Shown piece by piece: positions 7,644 through 15,211 of a stretch of DNA of 64,000 bases. The notes under the pieces were generated by a model. It was given only the letters and a program-made list of their open reading frames with translations. It made no database searches and had not been told where the DNA came from. Numbering within the stretch: the stretch's first letter is position 1; every line of letters starts with the position of its first letter. This DNA is from a virus, in IMG/VR virus record IMGVR_UViG_3300026518_000007, positions 1 to 64,000 of that record, one strand, 5' to 3'. The position numbers were made by a program, and so were the translations under genes.

Positions 7644-8429
7644 ATGGGAATTAACGTAAGTGTAACTGGAAGTAGGTCTATTAAAGACAGGGCTATGGTG
7701 TTTAAAATTTTGAATACTATTAATGATATGTATACTATATCTAAAATAATACATGGAGGAGCATCCGGAGTAGATACTATAGCTAATGAATATGGTATTA
7801 ATAAGAATATACCTATTAAAATTATTAAACCTGATTGGGATACATATGGTAAAAGTGCAGGTATGATTAGGAATAATGATATAGTTAAAATAGGTGATTT
7901 AGTATTAGCTATATATGACGGTAGTAGTAAAGGAACGCTGAATGCTATAACTACAGCTATTCGTATTAAGAAAAATATAATGACATTTGATAATGAAGGT
8001 AAACTTAATAATAAATATTGTAGGAATATAAGAGATTTAAATTACGAGTATGAATGGAAAAGAGTAGTTAAAAGAGGAGAACCTTATTTCGAGTGTAGTA
8101 GTAGAGGTAATAAACACTATAGCGCTTTATATGCTAAAATAGATAATAAATCTATAGAGGAGATATATCAGTTAGATATTAAAGGATATAGAGGTAAAGT
8201 TGACCATTGGACTAAAGCTAAAGGTAAACCTACGTTAAATGATAATGAAGATACACTATATGAAGAGTATATTAAACTATGGCAAACATATTTTAAAAAA
8301 CATGATGATTTATATATGAATATATTAGAGAAAGCTAAAGGTAAAATTATAACAGATATGTTCGGGGTTAGACCTATTAATCAAGCTAGGGCTATATGCG
8401 ACTTATGTAATAATGGATACATATATTAG
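7644..8429 (+). CDS. SLOG-family (YspA/DUF2493-like) protein with extra C-terminal domain
   Basis: 261 aa. The N-terminal Rossmann-like SLOG domain shows TGSRS (residues 8-12), the GGASGVD loop (38-44) and AGMIRNNDIV (72-81), all typical of this nucleotide/ligand-binding family. Residues about 130-261 form a second domain with SSRGNKHYSALYAKI, then EEIYQLDIKGYR. SLOG proteins occur in nucleotide-signalling and defence conflicts, but no specific function can be assigned here. Two terminator-like hairpins sit upstream, with the second nearly touching the ribosome site (AAGGACATGAGTT), so expression may depend on readthrough. Confidence 0.75.
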   Translation: MGINVSVTGSRSIKDRAMVFKILNTINDMYTISKIIHGGASGVDTIANEYGINKNIPIKIIKPDWDTYGKSAGMIRNNDIVKIGDLVLAIYDGSSKGTLNAITTAIRIKKNIMTFDNEGKLNNKYCRNIRDLNYEYEWKRVVKRGEPYFECSSRGNKHYSALYAKIDNKSIEEIYQLDIKGYRGKVDHWTKAKGKPTLNDNEDTLYEEYIKLWQTYFKKHDDLYMNILEKAKGKIITDMFGVRPINQARAICDLCNNGYIY

Positions 8430-8462
8430 TATATTGAAAATATAATTTAAATAGGAGATACA

Positions 8463-8648
8463 ATGACTAAAAAAGAGTACGATACGACCATAGCTCCTTT
8501 CATTAGGAATATTAGTTTAAGAAAATTTGACTTAGATGAAAATGGCATTCTGTCAGATACATTTTTCAATAACGGTACATTAAGTCCACTAATTATGAAA
8601 GAGCTTTTAATCATAACTAAAAATTATTACAAATCAAAAACTATGTAG
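8463..8648 (+). CDS. Hypothetical protein, 61 aa
   Basis: Function not recognised. AGGAGATACA precedes the ATG. It follows the SLOG gene by 33 bases and ends at the terminator 8646-8686, so the two form a short unit. Confidence 0.65.
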   Translation: MTKKEYDTTIAPFIRNISLRKFDLDENGILSDTFFNNGTLSPLIMKELLIITKNYYKSKTM

Positions 8649-8686
8649 TAGATTAATTCTACTATATAGTAATATCTATTTTTTTT
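8646..8686 (+). terminator. Intrinsic terminator
   Basis: TAGTAGA/TCTACTA overlaps the stop codon, with a T run at 8679-8686. Confidence 0.65.
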
Positions 8687-8691
8687 CACAT

Positions 8692-8707
8692 ATATATTAT
8701 TAAAATA
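8692..8707 (+). promoter_or_regulatory. Promoter-like motif, weaker copy (ATATATTATTAAAATA)
   Basis: Twelve leading positions match the recurring motif. It lies about 45 bases before the gene at 8751. Confidence 0.4.
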
Positions 8708-8750
8708 GATACTAAGGTAGTATCAATAATTCGCCAAGGAGGAAAAAATA

Positions 8751-8978
8751 ATGCGAAACAGATTTAGTGATAAAAGAAGTTACAATAGTAAGAAATTAAT
8801 TGTATTCTTTTTATTGGAATTAATAGCAGTAGTGTTACTAGGAACTATACTAATATATTTCGTACCTAAATGGTTATTAGTTATAATATGTATTACATTA
8901 CTAATAAAACCATACGAACGTTTCATTATGAAGCTAGATGAAGCTAGAATTAAAGGAGATAGAAATGGCGTTATGTAA
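8751..8978 (+). CDS. Small membrane protein, 75 aa
   Basis: A basic N-terminus is followed by two adjacent hydrophobic stretches (about residues 17-37 and 40-53) broken by V-P-K-W, then a charged tail. This could be a holin-like or other membrane protein; it begins the run of small genes ahead of the lytic transglycosylase. AGGAGG precedes the ATG. Its 3' end overlaps the start of the next gene. Confidence 0.7.
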   Translation: MRNRFSDKRSYNSKKLIVFFLLELIAVVLLGTILIYFVPKWLLVIICITLLIKPYERFIMKLDEARIKGDRNGVM

Positions 8979-9249
8979 GGCAGTTATTAAAATACTCTAC
9001 TATCATGATGGTTTAGCATATTATGGAATTGACATAGTAGAAGGTATTTTAAAAGGTGATATGTCTAAGGAGTCCTACTATGTCACTAATAGTAAAAATA
9101 GGTTAAAAAGAATATTAAGTATGCGATACTTTAACGAAAACGTATATGAGGAATTTGCATTCTTTACAGGTACGTCGTTAGGTATAGGGATAGATATTAA
9201 ACGTAAGTTTAATATAGGTGATGAGATTTCATTCTTTAAACAAATATAA
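8965..9249 (+). CDS. Hypothetical protein, 94 aa
   Basis: Function not recognised. I chose ATG 8965 because AAAGGAGATAGAA lies just before it; an earlier in-frame ATG (8938) has no such site. It overlaps the preceding gene by 14 bases, which suggests coupled translation. Confidence 0.7.
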   Translation: MALCKAVIKILYYHDGLAYYGIDIVEGILKGDMSKESYYVTNSKNRLKRILSMRYFNENVYEEFAFFTGTSLGIGIDIKRKFNIGDEISFFKQI

Positions 9250-9264
9250 AATGGAGGACTAAGA

Positions 9265-9363
9265 GTGTTAATAACATTAATAAAGGAATCTTTAGGAGAT
9301 AAACCTAATAAAAAGATAGTAAGAAGTAAAGAGTACATTAAAATATTAGAGGAGAAAAAATGA
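9265..9363 (+). CDS. Tiny hypothetical protein, 32 aa (GTG start)
   Basis: The frame starts at GTG 9265 with GGAGGACTAAGA upstream. The product is basic and hydrophilic. Its TGA overlaps the ATG of the next small frame (ATGA). Length makes this uncertain, but the ribosome site and tight spacing support it. Confidence 0.45.
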   Translation: MLITLIKESLGDKPNKKIVRSKEYIKILEEKK

Positions 9364-9449
9364 ATGATGATATTATATACGCGTTAATACCAGCTATGTT
9401 ATTGTTAGCCCTATTGTTACATTTCATTAAACTACCTGGTGGCGTTTAA
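9360..9449 (+). CDS. Tiny membrane peptide, 29 aa
   Basis: It begins MNDDIIYALIPAM, followed by an unbroken hydrophobic helix L-L-L-A-L-L-L and a short tail. GAGGAGAAAAA precedes the ATG. A single-span peptide in this position could belong to the lysis set; that is inference. Confidence 0.5.
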   Translation: MNDDIIYALIPAMLLLALLLHFIKLPGGV

Positions 9450-9476
9450 CATATTCATATAGTTAAGAAAAAAATA

Positions 9477-9602
9477 ATGATGAATGTAGTTATAATATTA
9501 CTATCTTACATATCTAGAATAGATGCTACTTTACTAGTATGTATTATAATAATATTATTAAAGCTAATAAAAGAAAATACGTTAGTCCGAAGACAAATGT
9601 AA
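9477..9602 (+). CDS. Small membrane peptide, 41 aa
   Basis: Two hydrophobic stretches, VVIILLSYI and ATLLVCIIIILLKL, are followed by a basic tail K-E-N-T-L-V-R-R. It sits immediately before the transglycosylase start, and its TAA falls 20 bases upstream of the GTG. Size and topology would suit a small holin or antiholin. The ribosome site is weak. Confidence 0.45.
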   Translation: MMNVVIILLSYISRIDATLLVCIIIILLKLIKENTLVRRQM

Positions 9603-9622
9603 TACAAAAAAGGAAAATAAAA

Positions 9623-10207
9623 GTGAAAAAAGTAATATTATTTATATTAATGATAAGTCCGTTATTCAGTAGTACTAATTATAACCTCATAAGACATAGT
9701 AAAACGTATATTAAAACTATTAATAATATAGAACATTTAGACTATAGACAAAGAGAATCATTGTTATATCTATATGAAAAATGTTATGAGTACGATTTAG
9801 CTAATACATGTGTAGCCATAGGTTATAAGGAATCTAGATTAGGTAAATATATGTTTAATGACGTTACTGGTGATTATGGTCTTTTAGGAATAAATCTTAA
9901 AACATTCATGAATACTAATAACATTAAAAGAAGTTATTGGAAAGAGAGAGAGGTCGCTACTAGACTTATAACTGATAATGATTTTAATGTAAATGCATCC
10001 ATAGCTAACCTAATGTTTTGGAAAAAACAGTATAAAAATAACTGGTTAAAAATATGGGCTTCTTATAATGGAGGTTATAACCCTAACTACACATATGCTA
10101 AAGATATATTATTATACATTAAAGCATTTAAAGAGTTAATAAGAAATGATGAAGAACTCAGATATGAAGTTTTAAAAATAGAAAAAACATATACGCCGAA
10201 GCGTTAA
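9623..10207 (+). CDS. Lytic transglycosylase-like endolysin with signal peptide
   Basis: 194 aa from GTG 9623, which I prefer over an upstream ATG at 9539: AAGGAAAATAAAA lies just before it, and the product then starts with a clear signal/anchor (MKKVILFILMISPLFSS). The SLT-type fold is shown by KESRLG with Glu70 as likely catalytic acid, then GLLGIN (about 86-91) and SYNGGYN (about 147-153), the usual E-S, GLMQI and AYNAG motifs. It would cleave peptidoglycan after export. The small membrane peptides just upstream suggest a lysis cassette. Confidence 0.75.
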   Translation: MKKVILFILMISPLFSSTNYNLIRHSKTYIKTINNIEHLDYRQRESLLYLYEKCYEYDLANTCVAIGYKESRLGKYMFNDVTGDYGLLGINLKTFMNTNNIKRSYWKEREVATRLITDNDFNVNASIANLMFWKKQYKNNWLKIWASYNGGYNPNYTYAKDILLYIKAFKELIRNDEELRYEVLKIEKTYTPKR

Positions 10208-10234
10208 ATTATATTTTAAATAAGGAGAAACAAA

Positions 10235-11233
10235 ATGGAAAAAGTTATAAATGTCTTAGGACACGAAATAAAAGTTAATGAGGTATTCGAACCAAGAATG
10301 ATAGTAGGAGGAGCTAATAGTATAGAAAAGGCTTTACTGTGTAATGGACTAATAAAAAATCTTACTAATTGTACTTATAGTATAAGTAATTTAATATTAC
10401 TACAGGTAAAAAATGGAAAAGTTATAGTAGTAGAAAGACCAGATGAAAAAGTTAAGGATAAGATTCTTATAGTTAATCTTTTCACACAGGAAGGCGTTAC
10501 GTTAACTAAAAGCGATATTATTGAAATTAAAGAAAGTATTGAAAAATACATTAACAATAATAACGTTATAAAAGTAAAGCTGCACTCTATAGATAGATAT
10601 GATGAAATTGAAAATGTAGTAGTAACTGATAAAGCTAAGTCGGTAATCATAGGTGATTATACTCCTAAGTTATATGAAATTTGGAATAGGAAATCGTGTA
10701 ATATAGATGATGATGAGTTTAAATCGTATATAGAAACATTTGAAAAAACGTTTAATAACTTAACATTAATAGAATTTGTTAAAGATGAAGTATATGCATT
10801 TGTTCCTAAGAGTAAATTTCTTAATGAAGATGTTAAGATAATTTTAAAAGTAGTAGACCCTCATATAACGTTAACTAAAGATAATAGATTAATCTATAAT
10901 GGTAAGTATATAAAAATATATGAAGTTAAAAAAGCTTTAATAGAAAAAGCAGTTAATGTTTATAAACGCACTAAACCTAATATAGTTTTGACCTTTGTAG
11001 ACGCGATTAGCCCTACTGATAAACTTAAAGCTAAATTATTAGAGTTATCTAAAGATGATGGTACCTATATAGTTACATTAAATAATGAAACTTATAATCT
11101 TAAAAATAGTAGACTATTTAGAAAAGGAAGACATGGTTTCTTAGTGGAAAGTTTAACTGCTAATATTTTAAGTGAGATAACTGAAATATCTGAAATTAAA
11201 ACAATATGGAAATCTGATGAGTATAGATATTAA
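10235..11233 (+). CDS. Hypothetical protein, 332 aa
   Basis: Function not recognised. It is a mixed alpha/beta protein without obvious membrane segments or catalytic motifs. AAGGAGAAACAAA precedes the ATG. It follows the transglycosylase by 27 bases, and a small frame overlaps its 3' end. Confidence 0.8.
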   Translation: MEKVINVLGHEIKVNEVFEPRMIVGGANSIEKALLCNGLIKNLTNCTYSISNLILLQVKNGKVIVVERPDEKVKDKILIVNLFTQEGVTLTKSDIIEIKESIEKYINNNNVIKVKLHSIDRYDEIENVVVTDKAKSVIIGDYTPKLYEIWNRKSCNIDDDEFKSYIETFEKTFNNLTLIEFVKDEVYAFVPKSKFLNEDVKIILKVVDPHITLTKDNRLIYNGKYIKIYEVKKALIEKAVNVYKRTKPNIVLTFVDAISPTDKLKAKLLELSKDDGTYIVTLNNETYNLKNSRLFRKGRHGFLVESLTANILSEITEISEIKTIWKSDEYRY

Positions 11234-11396
11234 GAAAAGTCATGAAGGAATGTTTACTAAATGGTGTTTAGACCACGGGTTTAAAGGTGTTAATTGTTCA
11301 TGTGTTAAAAAAGCATTACTTGTAGGCAATACTCTATTAAAGAAACAGGCTAATTTCGCTAAGAATCTAGCATTGAAAGGTAAGTGTAATGACTGA
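11217..11396 (+). CDS. Small cysteine-containing protein, 59 aa
   Basis: The frame opens at ATG 11217 inside the end of the previous gene. It reads MSIDIKKSHEGMFTKWC, then a short cluster N-C-S-C, then a basic helix. An internal ATG near 11250 could be the real start. Below usual size cut-offs, so only moderately sure. A further 17-codon frame follows before 11439 and is not called. Confidence 0.4.
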   Translation: MSIDIKKSHEGMFTKWCLDHGFKGVNCSCVKKALLVGNTLLKKQANFAKNLALKGKCND

Positions 11397-11438
11397 TAAA
11401 GATTTTTTAGATTTGTGGTGGCCTTTTAGTAAAGGTAT

Positions 11439-11720
11439 ATGATGGCTAGGGCTAAAGAGGGGGATACCCCATTTAAAAAGAAAATTTATAGTTTTATAGA
11501 TTATCTAGTTAATGAAAAAGGTATAGCGTACGCTTCTATAGCTAGAGCTATAAATGCGCACGGTCATACCCATAGGATAAAACATAGAACTATAGGTAGT
11601 AAAATGTGTAATAATGTCATGAAGGCTTATAGTAATAATTACATTAATTGGTGTAATAAGAATAACTATGAAGTAGACTCTGAATTAACGGAGTATTTAG
11701 AAAAGTTATATGGAGGGTAG
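11439..11720 (+). CDS. Hypothetical protein, 93 aa, possibly DNA-binding
   Basis: It is a basic, helical protein. The stretch around residues 18-45 (YLVNEKGIAYASIARAIN) has the pattern of a helix-turn-helix, but the match is weak. AAAGG precedes two adjacent ATG codons. It is followed immediately by the next gene. Confidence 0.7.
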   Translation: MMARAKEGDTPFKKKIYSFIDYLVNEKGIAYASIARAINAHGHTHRIKHRTIGSKMCNNVMKAYSNNYINWCNKNNYEVDSELTEYLEKLYGG

Positions 11721-11723
11721 TTG

Positions 11724-11951
11724 ATGATAGAAACTGAAAAAGAAGAGATAGATTTTTCTAAAATAGAAAATCTAAGAGAACTAATGTTTAATGTTCCACG
11801 TACTTATAATTTAGCTGATTATGAGGAGTACTATGTTAGGGTTATAATTAAGAAAGCATTAAGCTATGCTAACAAAGAAGATTGTATTAACTATCTAAAT
11901 AATATCAGTCTTCTATATAAACGTAAATTGTTAAAAGTAATAGACATATAG
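11724..11951 (+). CDS. Hypothetical protein, 75 aa
   Basis: Function not recognised. It is acidic and helical. GGAGGG lies seven bases before ATG 11724; a TTG one codon earlier is less likely. It is the last gene of the rightward accessory run and ends at a perfect palindromic terminator facing the convergent gene. Confidence 0.7.
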   Translation: MIETEKEEIDFSKIENLRELMFNVPRTYNLADYEEYYVRVIIKKALSYANKEDCINYLNNISLLYKRKLLKVIDI

Positions 11952-11990
11952 GTTAGCTTAAGCTAACCTATATGCTTACTCTTTTTTTTT
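11947..11990. terminator. Palindromic terminator between convergent genes
   Basis: The 26-base perfect palindrome TATAGGTTAGC-TTAA-centred repeat (11947-11972) is followed by nine T on the plus strand. Confidence 0.85.
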
Positions 11991-13213
11991 TAATCTTTTA
12001 AACTTCTTAAAAATATATAATTAATATATATTAATGCTAATGTAGTTAATACCCAGCTAGTTTTTTTACCAGTACATATTTTAGCTTCCGTAGCTAGGTA
12101 ATCTTTTATATTAGTCATAGTCTCGTTTTTAACTTTACTAGATGAAAAATAATATCTTATAAGTATAAGAGCTTTAGGTATATATTCTCTTTTCTCTATA
12201 TTTATATCACTTCTTTGTAAATACTCGAATGATATAAGTATTATATCTTCAACTACTTTTAATAATTTATCTGTATCTTTTATCTTATCAGGATTAGATA
12301 TACATTTTAAGAATTTATATACGGTATCTTTTTCTATATTGTTAAATAATGAAGTTACAATATCAACTGTTTCTATATCTATAAAATCATTAGTTTGTAA
12401 AGCTATAGATTTTATATTATTAATATATCTACCAGCGCCTCCTGTTAATGATTTCATTTGTGTTTCATTGTTTTCACCGCCAGTGAATGTAGATGATTCT
12501 TGTATGACAGCAGATGACTCTTCAGTTACTTTAGCTAGTACTCTATAGATATATTTTATCTGTCCTCTAAGTTTAGTTTGTATACCTGATAATATGCGTA
12601 TACTATCTAAGGTATCTAATTTAACAAATCTTTTATACATAGGGTTTTTAGGATTTAAACAATTATCTACTCTATGCATAAACGCTTCTTGCCAGCTATT
12701 AACTTGTTTAATTAAAAACTTATGAGATAAATTATTATAGACTGTGGTAGCTATGCTTTCTGGTACTGTGAATTTAAAATTATTATAATAAAGAGAAGAG
12801 AACATTCTATATTGTATTAACAGGCAAATTTCTTTAATACCGGCATCTTTATCGTCTCTAGTTAACGTTTTATCTATTTCATATAGATGTCCTAAATACG
12901 TCAATGTTTGATAGATTATATTACTAGCTATTTTAAAGTTCTTCTTAACTCCGGGAACGTTATAGATATCTTTTTGTAATATATCTCTATTAGTAACATT
13001 TAAAACATCTATCATTAGCATATCGTCATCTAGCGCAGAGAACACTATCTTATGTACTCCTAATAGATTACTTCCTAAGAAATCTATATATTCATCGGAC
13101 TTAGTAGACCAATTTAATCTAAACTCTTTTAATTGTCTAGTCATCGATTTACTAGCTTTTAAATCAGGTACATTAGTTTTAAAAAACATTTTTATATCTT
13201 TATACTTACTCAT
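11990..13213 (-). CDS. Hypothetical protein, 407 aa, probable virion component
   Basis: Function not recognised. It is a helical protein with no membrane anchor or enzyme motif; one low-complexity stretch near residues 240-265 (S/T/G/E-rich) may be a linker. AAAAGGATATGT precedes the start. Transcribed alone on the minus strand between two plus-strand units, as is common for structural genes in phiKZ-like genomes; the virion role is a guess from that. Confidence 0.75.
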   Translation of the reverse strand: MSKYKDIKMFFKTNVPDLKASKSMTRQLKEFRLNWSTKSDEYIDFLGSNLLGVHKIVFSALDDDMLMIDVLNVTNRDILQKDIYNVPGVKKNFKIASNIIYQTLTYLGHLYEIDKTLTRDDKDAGIKEICLLIQYRMFSSLYYNNFKFTVPESIATTVYNNLSHKFLIKQVNSWQEAFMHRVDNCLNPKNPMYKRFVKLDTLDSIRILSGIQTKLRGQIKYIYRVLAKVTEESSAVIQESSTFTGGENNETQMKSLTGGAGRYINNIKSIALQTNDFIDIETVDIVTSLFNNIEKDTVYKFLKCISNPDKIKDTDKLLKVVEDIILISFEYLQRSDINIEKREYIPKALILIRYYFSSSKVKNETMTNIKDYLATEAKICTGKKTSWVLTTLALIYINYIFLRSLKD

Positions 13214-13310
13214 ACATATCCTTTTAAATATTAATTCAAAGAAAAAAGTTCAGTACCATAATTGATTGAAAATACGATTATTAATATAATAATCATTAAA
13301 GGATAACTAG

Positions 13311-15146
13311 ATGATACGAATGATAGATGGTAGGACTATTAGTGAAACTGAATTAATAGATGATTTAAAAAAAGATAATATAATTAAGAATGAGCCTGAT
13401 GCTGATTTATTCTCTTATTTAAGAAAATATTATACATCTTTTACACAACGTTCCATTATGGCTAATAGATTTAAAACTAAAGATAAATTAGACTTATACA
13501 TTAATACTAAATTAAATACTATTATAAGTAATGAGTTTATAGAAGATAAATTACCTTCTGTTAAAAAAGCCAGTGATGTACTTATAGATAATATAGTTAA
13601 CAATAGGTTAATAGTAGTAGCTACTGATTATGATGTAGACGGAGTTACATCAGCAGTTATAGCTTATAAGATGTTCAAGAATTTATTTAAATATGATAAT
13701 ATAGATATCATAGTTAATAAAAGAGAGCATGGTAATGGTATTAATAACTATTTAACTAATGAACTTATAGAGTATAATAAGAAGATACCTATAGGTATGT
13801 TATATACTAGTGACCATGGAAGTCATGATAGGGTTAATTTAACTAGATTAAAAGAAGAAACTGGCATAGGAGTAGTAGTAACAGACCACCATATGTTCGA
13901 TGATGAGGAAGCTCCTTTAAATATGGATGCATTCGTTAATCCTCAGATGTATGATAATGAATTTACAGATATAACTGGAACACATGTTTCTTATTTAGTA
14001 CTATTATACACATTAAGAAGATTAAAAGATGAACATCCTGAAGTAGAGATTAATTATAATGTAGATTATTATTATTATTTATTAATATATGTAGGCATGA
14101 CTACTATATCAGATTGTATGGATTTAAAATCTTATATAAATAGAAAAGTAGTTATAAAAGCATTAATAGATTTAAATAATGATACTATACAACACGATGT
14201 ATTTTGGAAGCATATATTAAATAAGGTTGTTACATCATACGTGGTGGATGAAAGTACGTTAAGTTATAATGTTATACCTATGCTAAACACACCTGGTAGA
14301 ATAGCTGACCCTAGATTATCATATGAACTTATGATATCAGAAGACCCTTTAAAAACTATAGATTTATATAACGATATAAAAGAGCTTAATGAAGAACGTA
14401 AAGATAAACAATCTATCGTAGTTAACTCTACTAAAAAAGAAGAGTATAGTAATGATGTAGTTAAGGTCATGATGATAGAAGATAGTGAAGGTATACAAGG
14501 TATAGTAGCTAATAACGTTATGTATAATGAAGATTATAAAGTAGTTATATGTTTTACTAAGAAGAAGACTAAAGATGGTTTCATTTATATAGGTTCTGGT
14601 AGAGCGCAAGATGAAGAGATAAATATTAATAATATTTTAACTAGTATAGCAGAGTCATCCGATATCATCATACAACATGGTGGACATAAAAGTGCCATCG
14701 GCGCTAAAATAAAACCTGATTTAAAAAGATTCTATGATGCCTTAGTTAGTGAGATAAATAAGAAGAAAATATCTAAGATAGAGTATACTTATGTAGATGA
14801 TTATATATACAGTATGAAGAAACTTATACTTAATATATTCGACATCATAGAGTTAGGACCTTATGGTATAGGATTTGAAAAACCATTATATGCTAGTGAT
14901 TTTATTATAGTTAGTTACCGTATATTTAAAAAAGGTAATTATTATATATCTATGAAAATAAAACTTAATAATAGCAGTAATAGTATTATAAGTGGTTTTA
15001 GTACTATTAAAGAAAAAGATTTAGATTATATAGAAGAAAACTTGTTGAAGAATAAGAATGTCAGATTAGTATATTCTTTAAATGTTAATAGCTACAGAAA
15101 CCTTAATAGTATACAGCTCAATATTGAGAAAATAATATTCATATAG
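13311..15146 (+). CDS. RecJ-like single-strand DNA exonuclease (DHH family)
   Basis: 611 aa. DHH-domain motifs appear in order: TDYDVDG (residues 105-111), SDHGSHD (167-173) and TDHHMFD (191-197). The DHHA1 domain motif HGGHKSAIG is at 456-464. In bacterial RecJ these residues bind two Mn ions and cut single-stranded DNA 5' to 3'. A likely role is end processing in recombination-dependent replication together with the UvsX-like recombinase at 33211. The length is close to bacterial RecJ. AAAGGATAACTAG precedes the ATG. Confidence 0.88.
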   Translation: MIRMIDGRTISETELIDDLKKDNIIKNEPDADLFSYLRKYYTSFTQRSIMANRFKTKDKLDLYINTKLNTIISNEFIEDKLPSVKKASDVLIDNIVNNRLIVVATDYDVDGVTSAVIAYKMFKNLFKYDNIDIIVNKREHGNGINNYLTNELIEYNKKIPIGMLYTSDHGSHDRVNLTRLKEETGIGVVVTDHHMFDDEEAPLNMDAFVNPQMYDNEFTDITGTHVSYLVLLYTLRRLKDEHPEVEINYNVDYYYYLLIYVGMTTISDCMDLKSYINRKVVIKALIDLNNDTIQHDVFWKHILNKVVTSYVVDESTLSYNVIPMLNTPGRIADPRLSYELMISEDPLKTIDLYNDIKELNEERKDKQSIVVNSTKKEEYSNDVVKVMMIEDSEGIQGIVANNVMYNEDYKVVICFTKKKTKDGFIYIGSGRAQDEEININNILTSIAESSDIIIQHGGHKSAIGAKIKPDLKRFYDALVSEINKKKISKIEYTYVDDYIYSMKKLILNIFDIIELGPYGIGFEKPLYASDFIIVSYRIFKKGNYYISMKIKLNNSSNSIISGFSTIKEKDLDYIEENLLKNKNVRLVYSLNVNSYRNLNSIQLNIEKIIFI

Positions 15147-15172
15147 TCTATAGAGCATTAGCTCTATAGACT
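15145..15172 (+). terminator. Perfect 12-bp hairpin overlapping the recJ stop
   Basis: AGTCTATAGAGC/GCTCTATAGACT with loop ATTA. No T tract follows, so it may stabilise the mRNA end or act as a weak terminator. Confidence 0.55.
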
Positions 15173-15211
15173 ATGATAATTTGAATTAAATAATAAAAAA
15201 GGTATGAAGAA

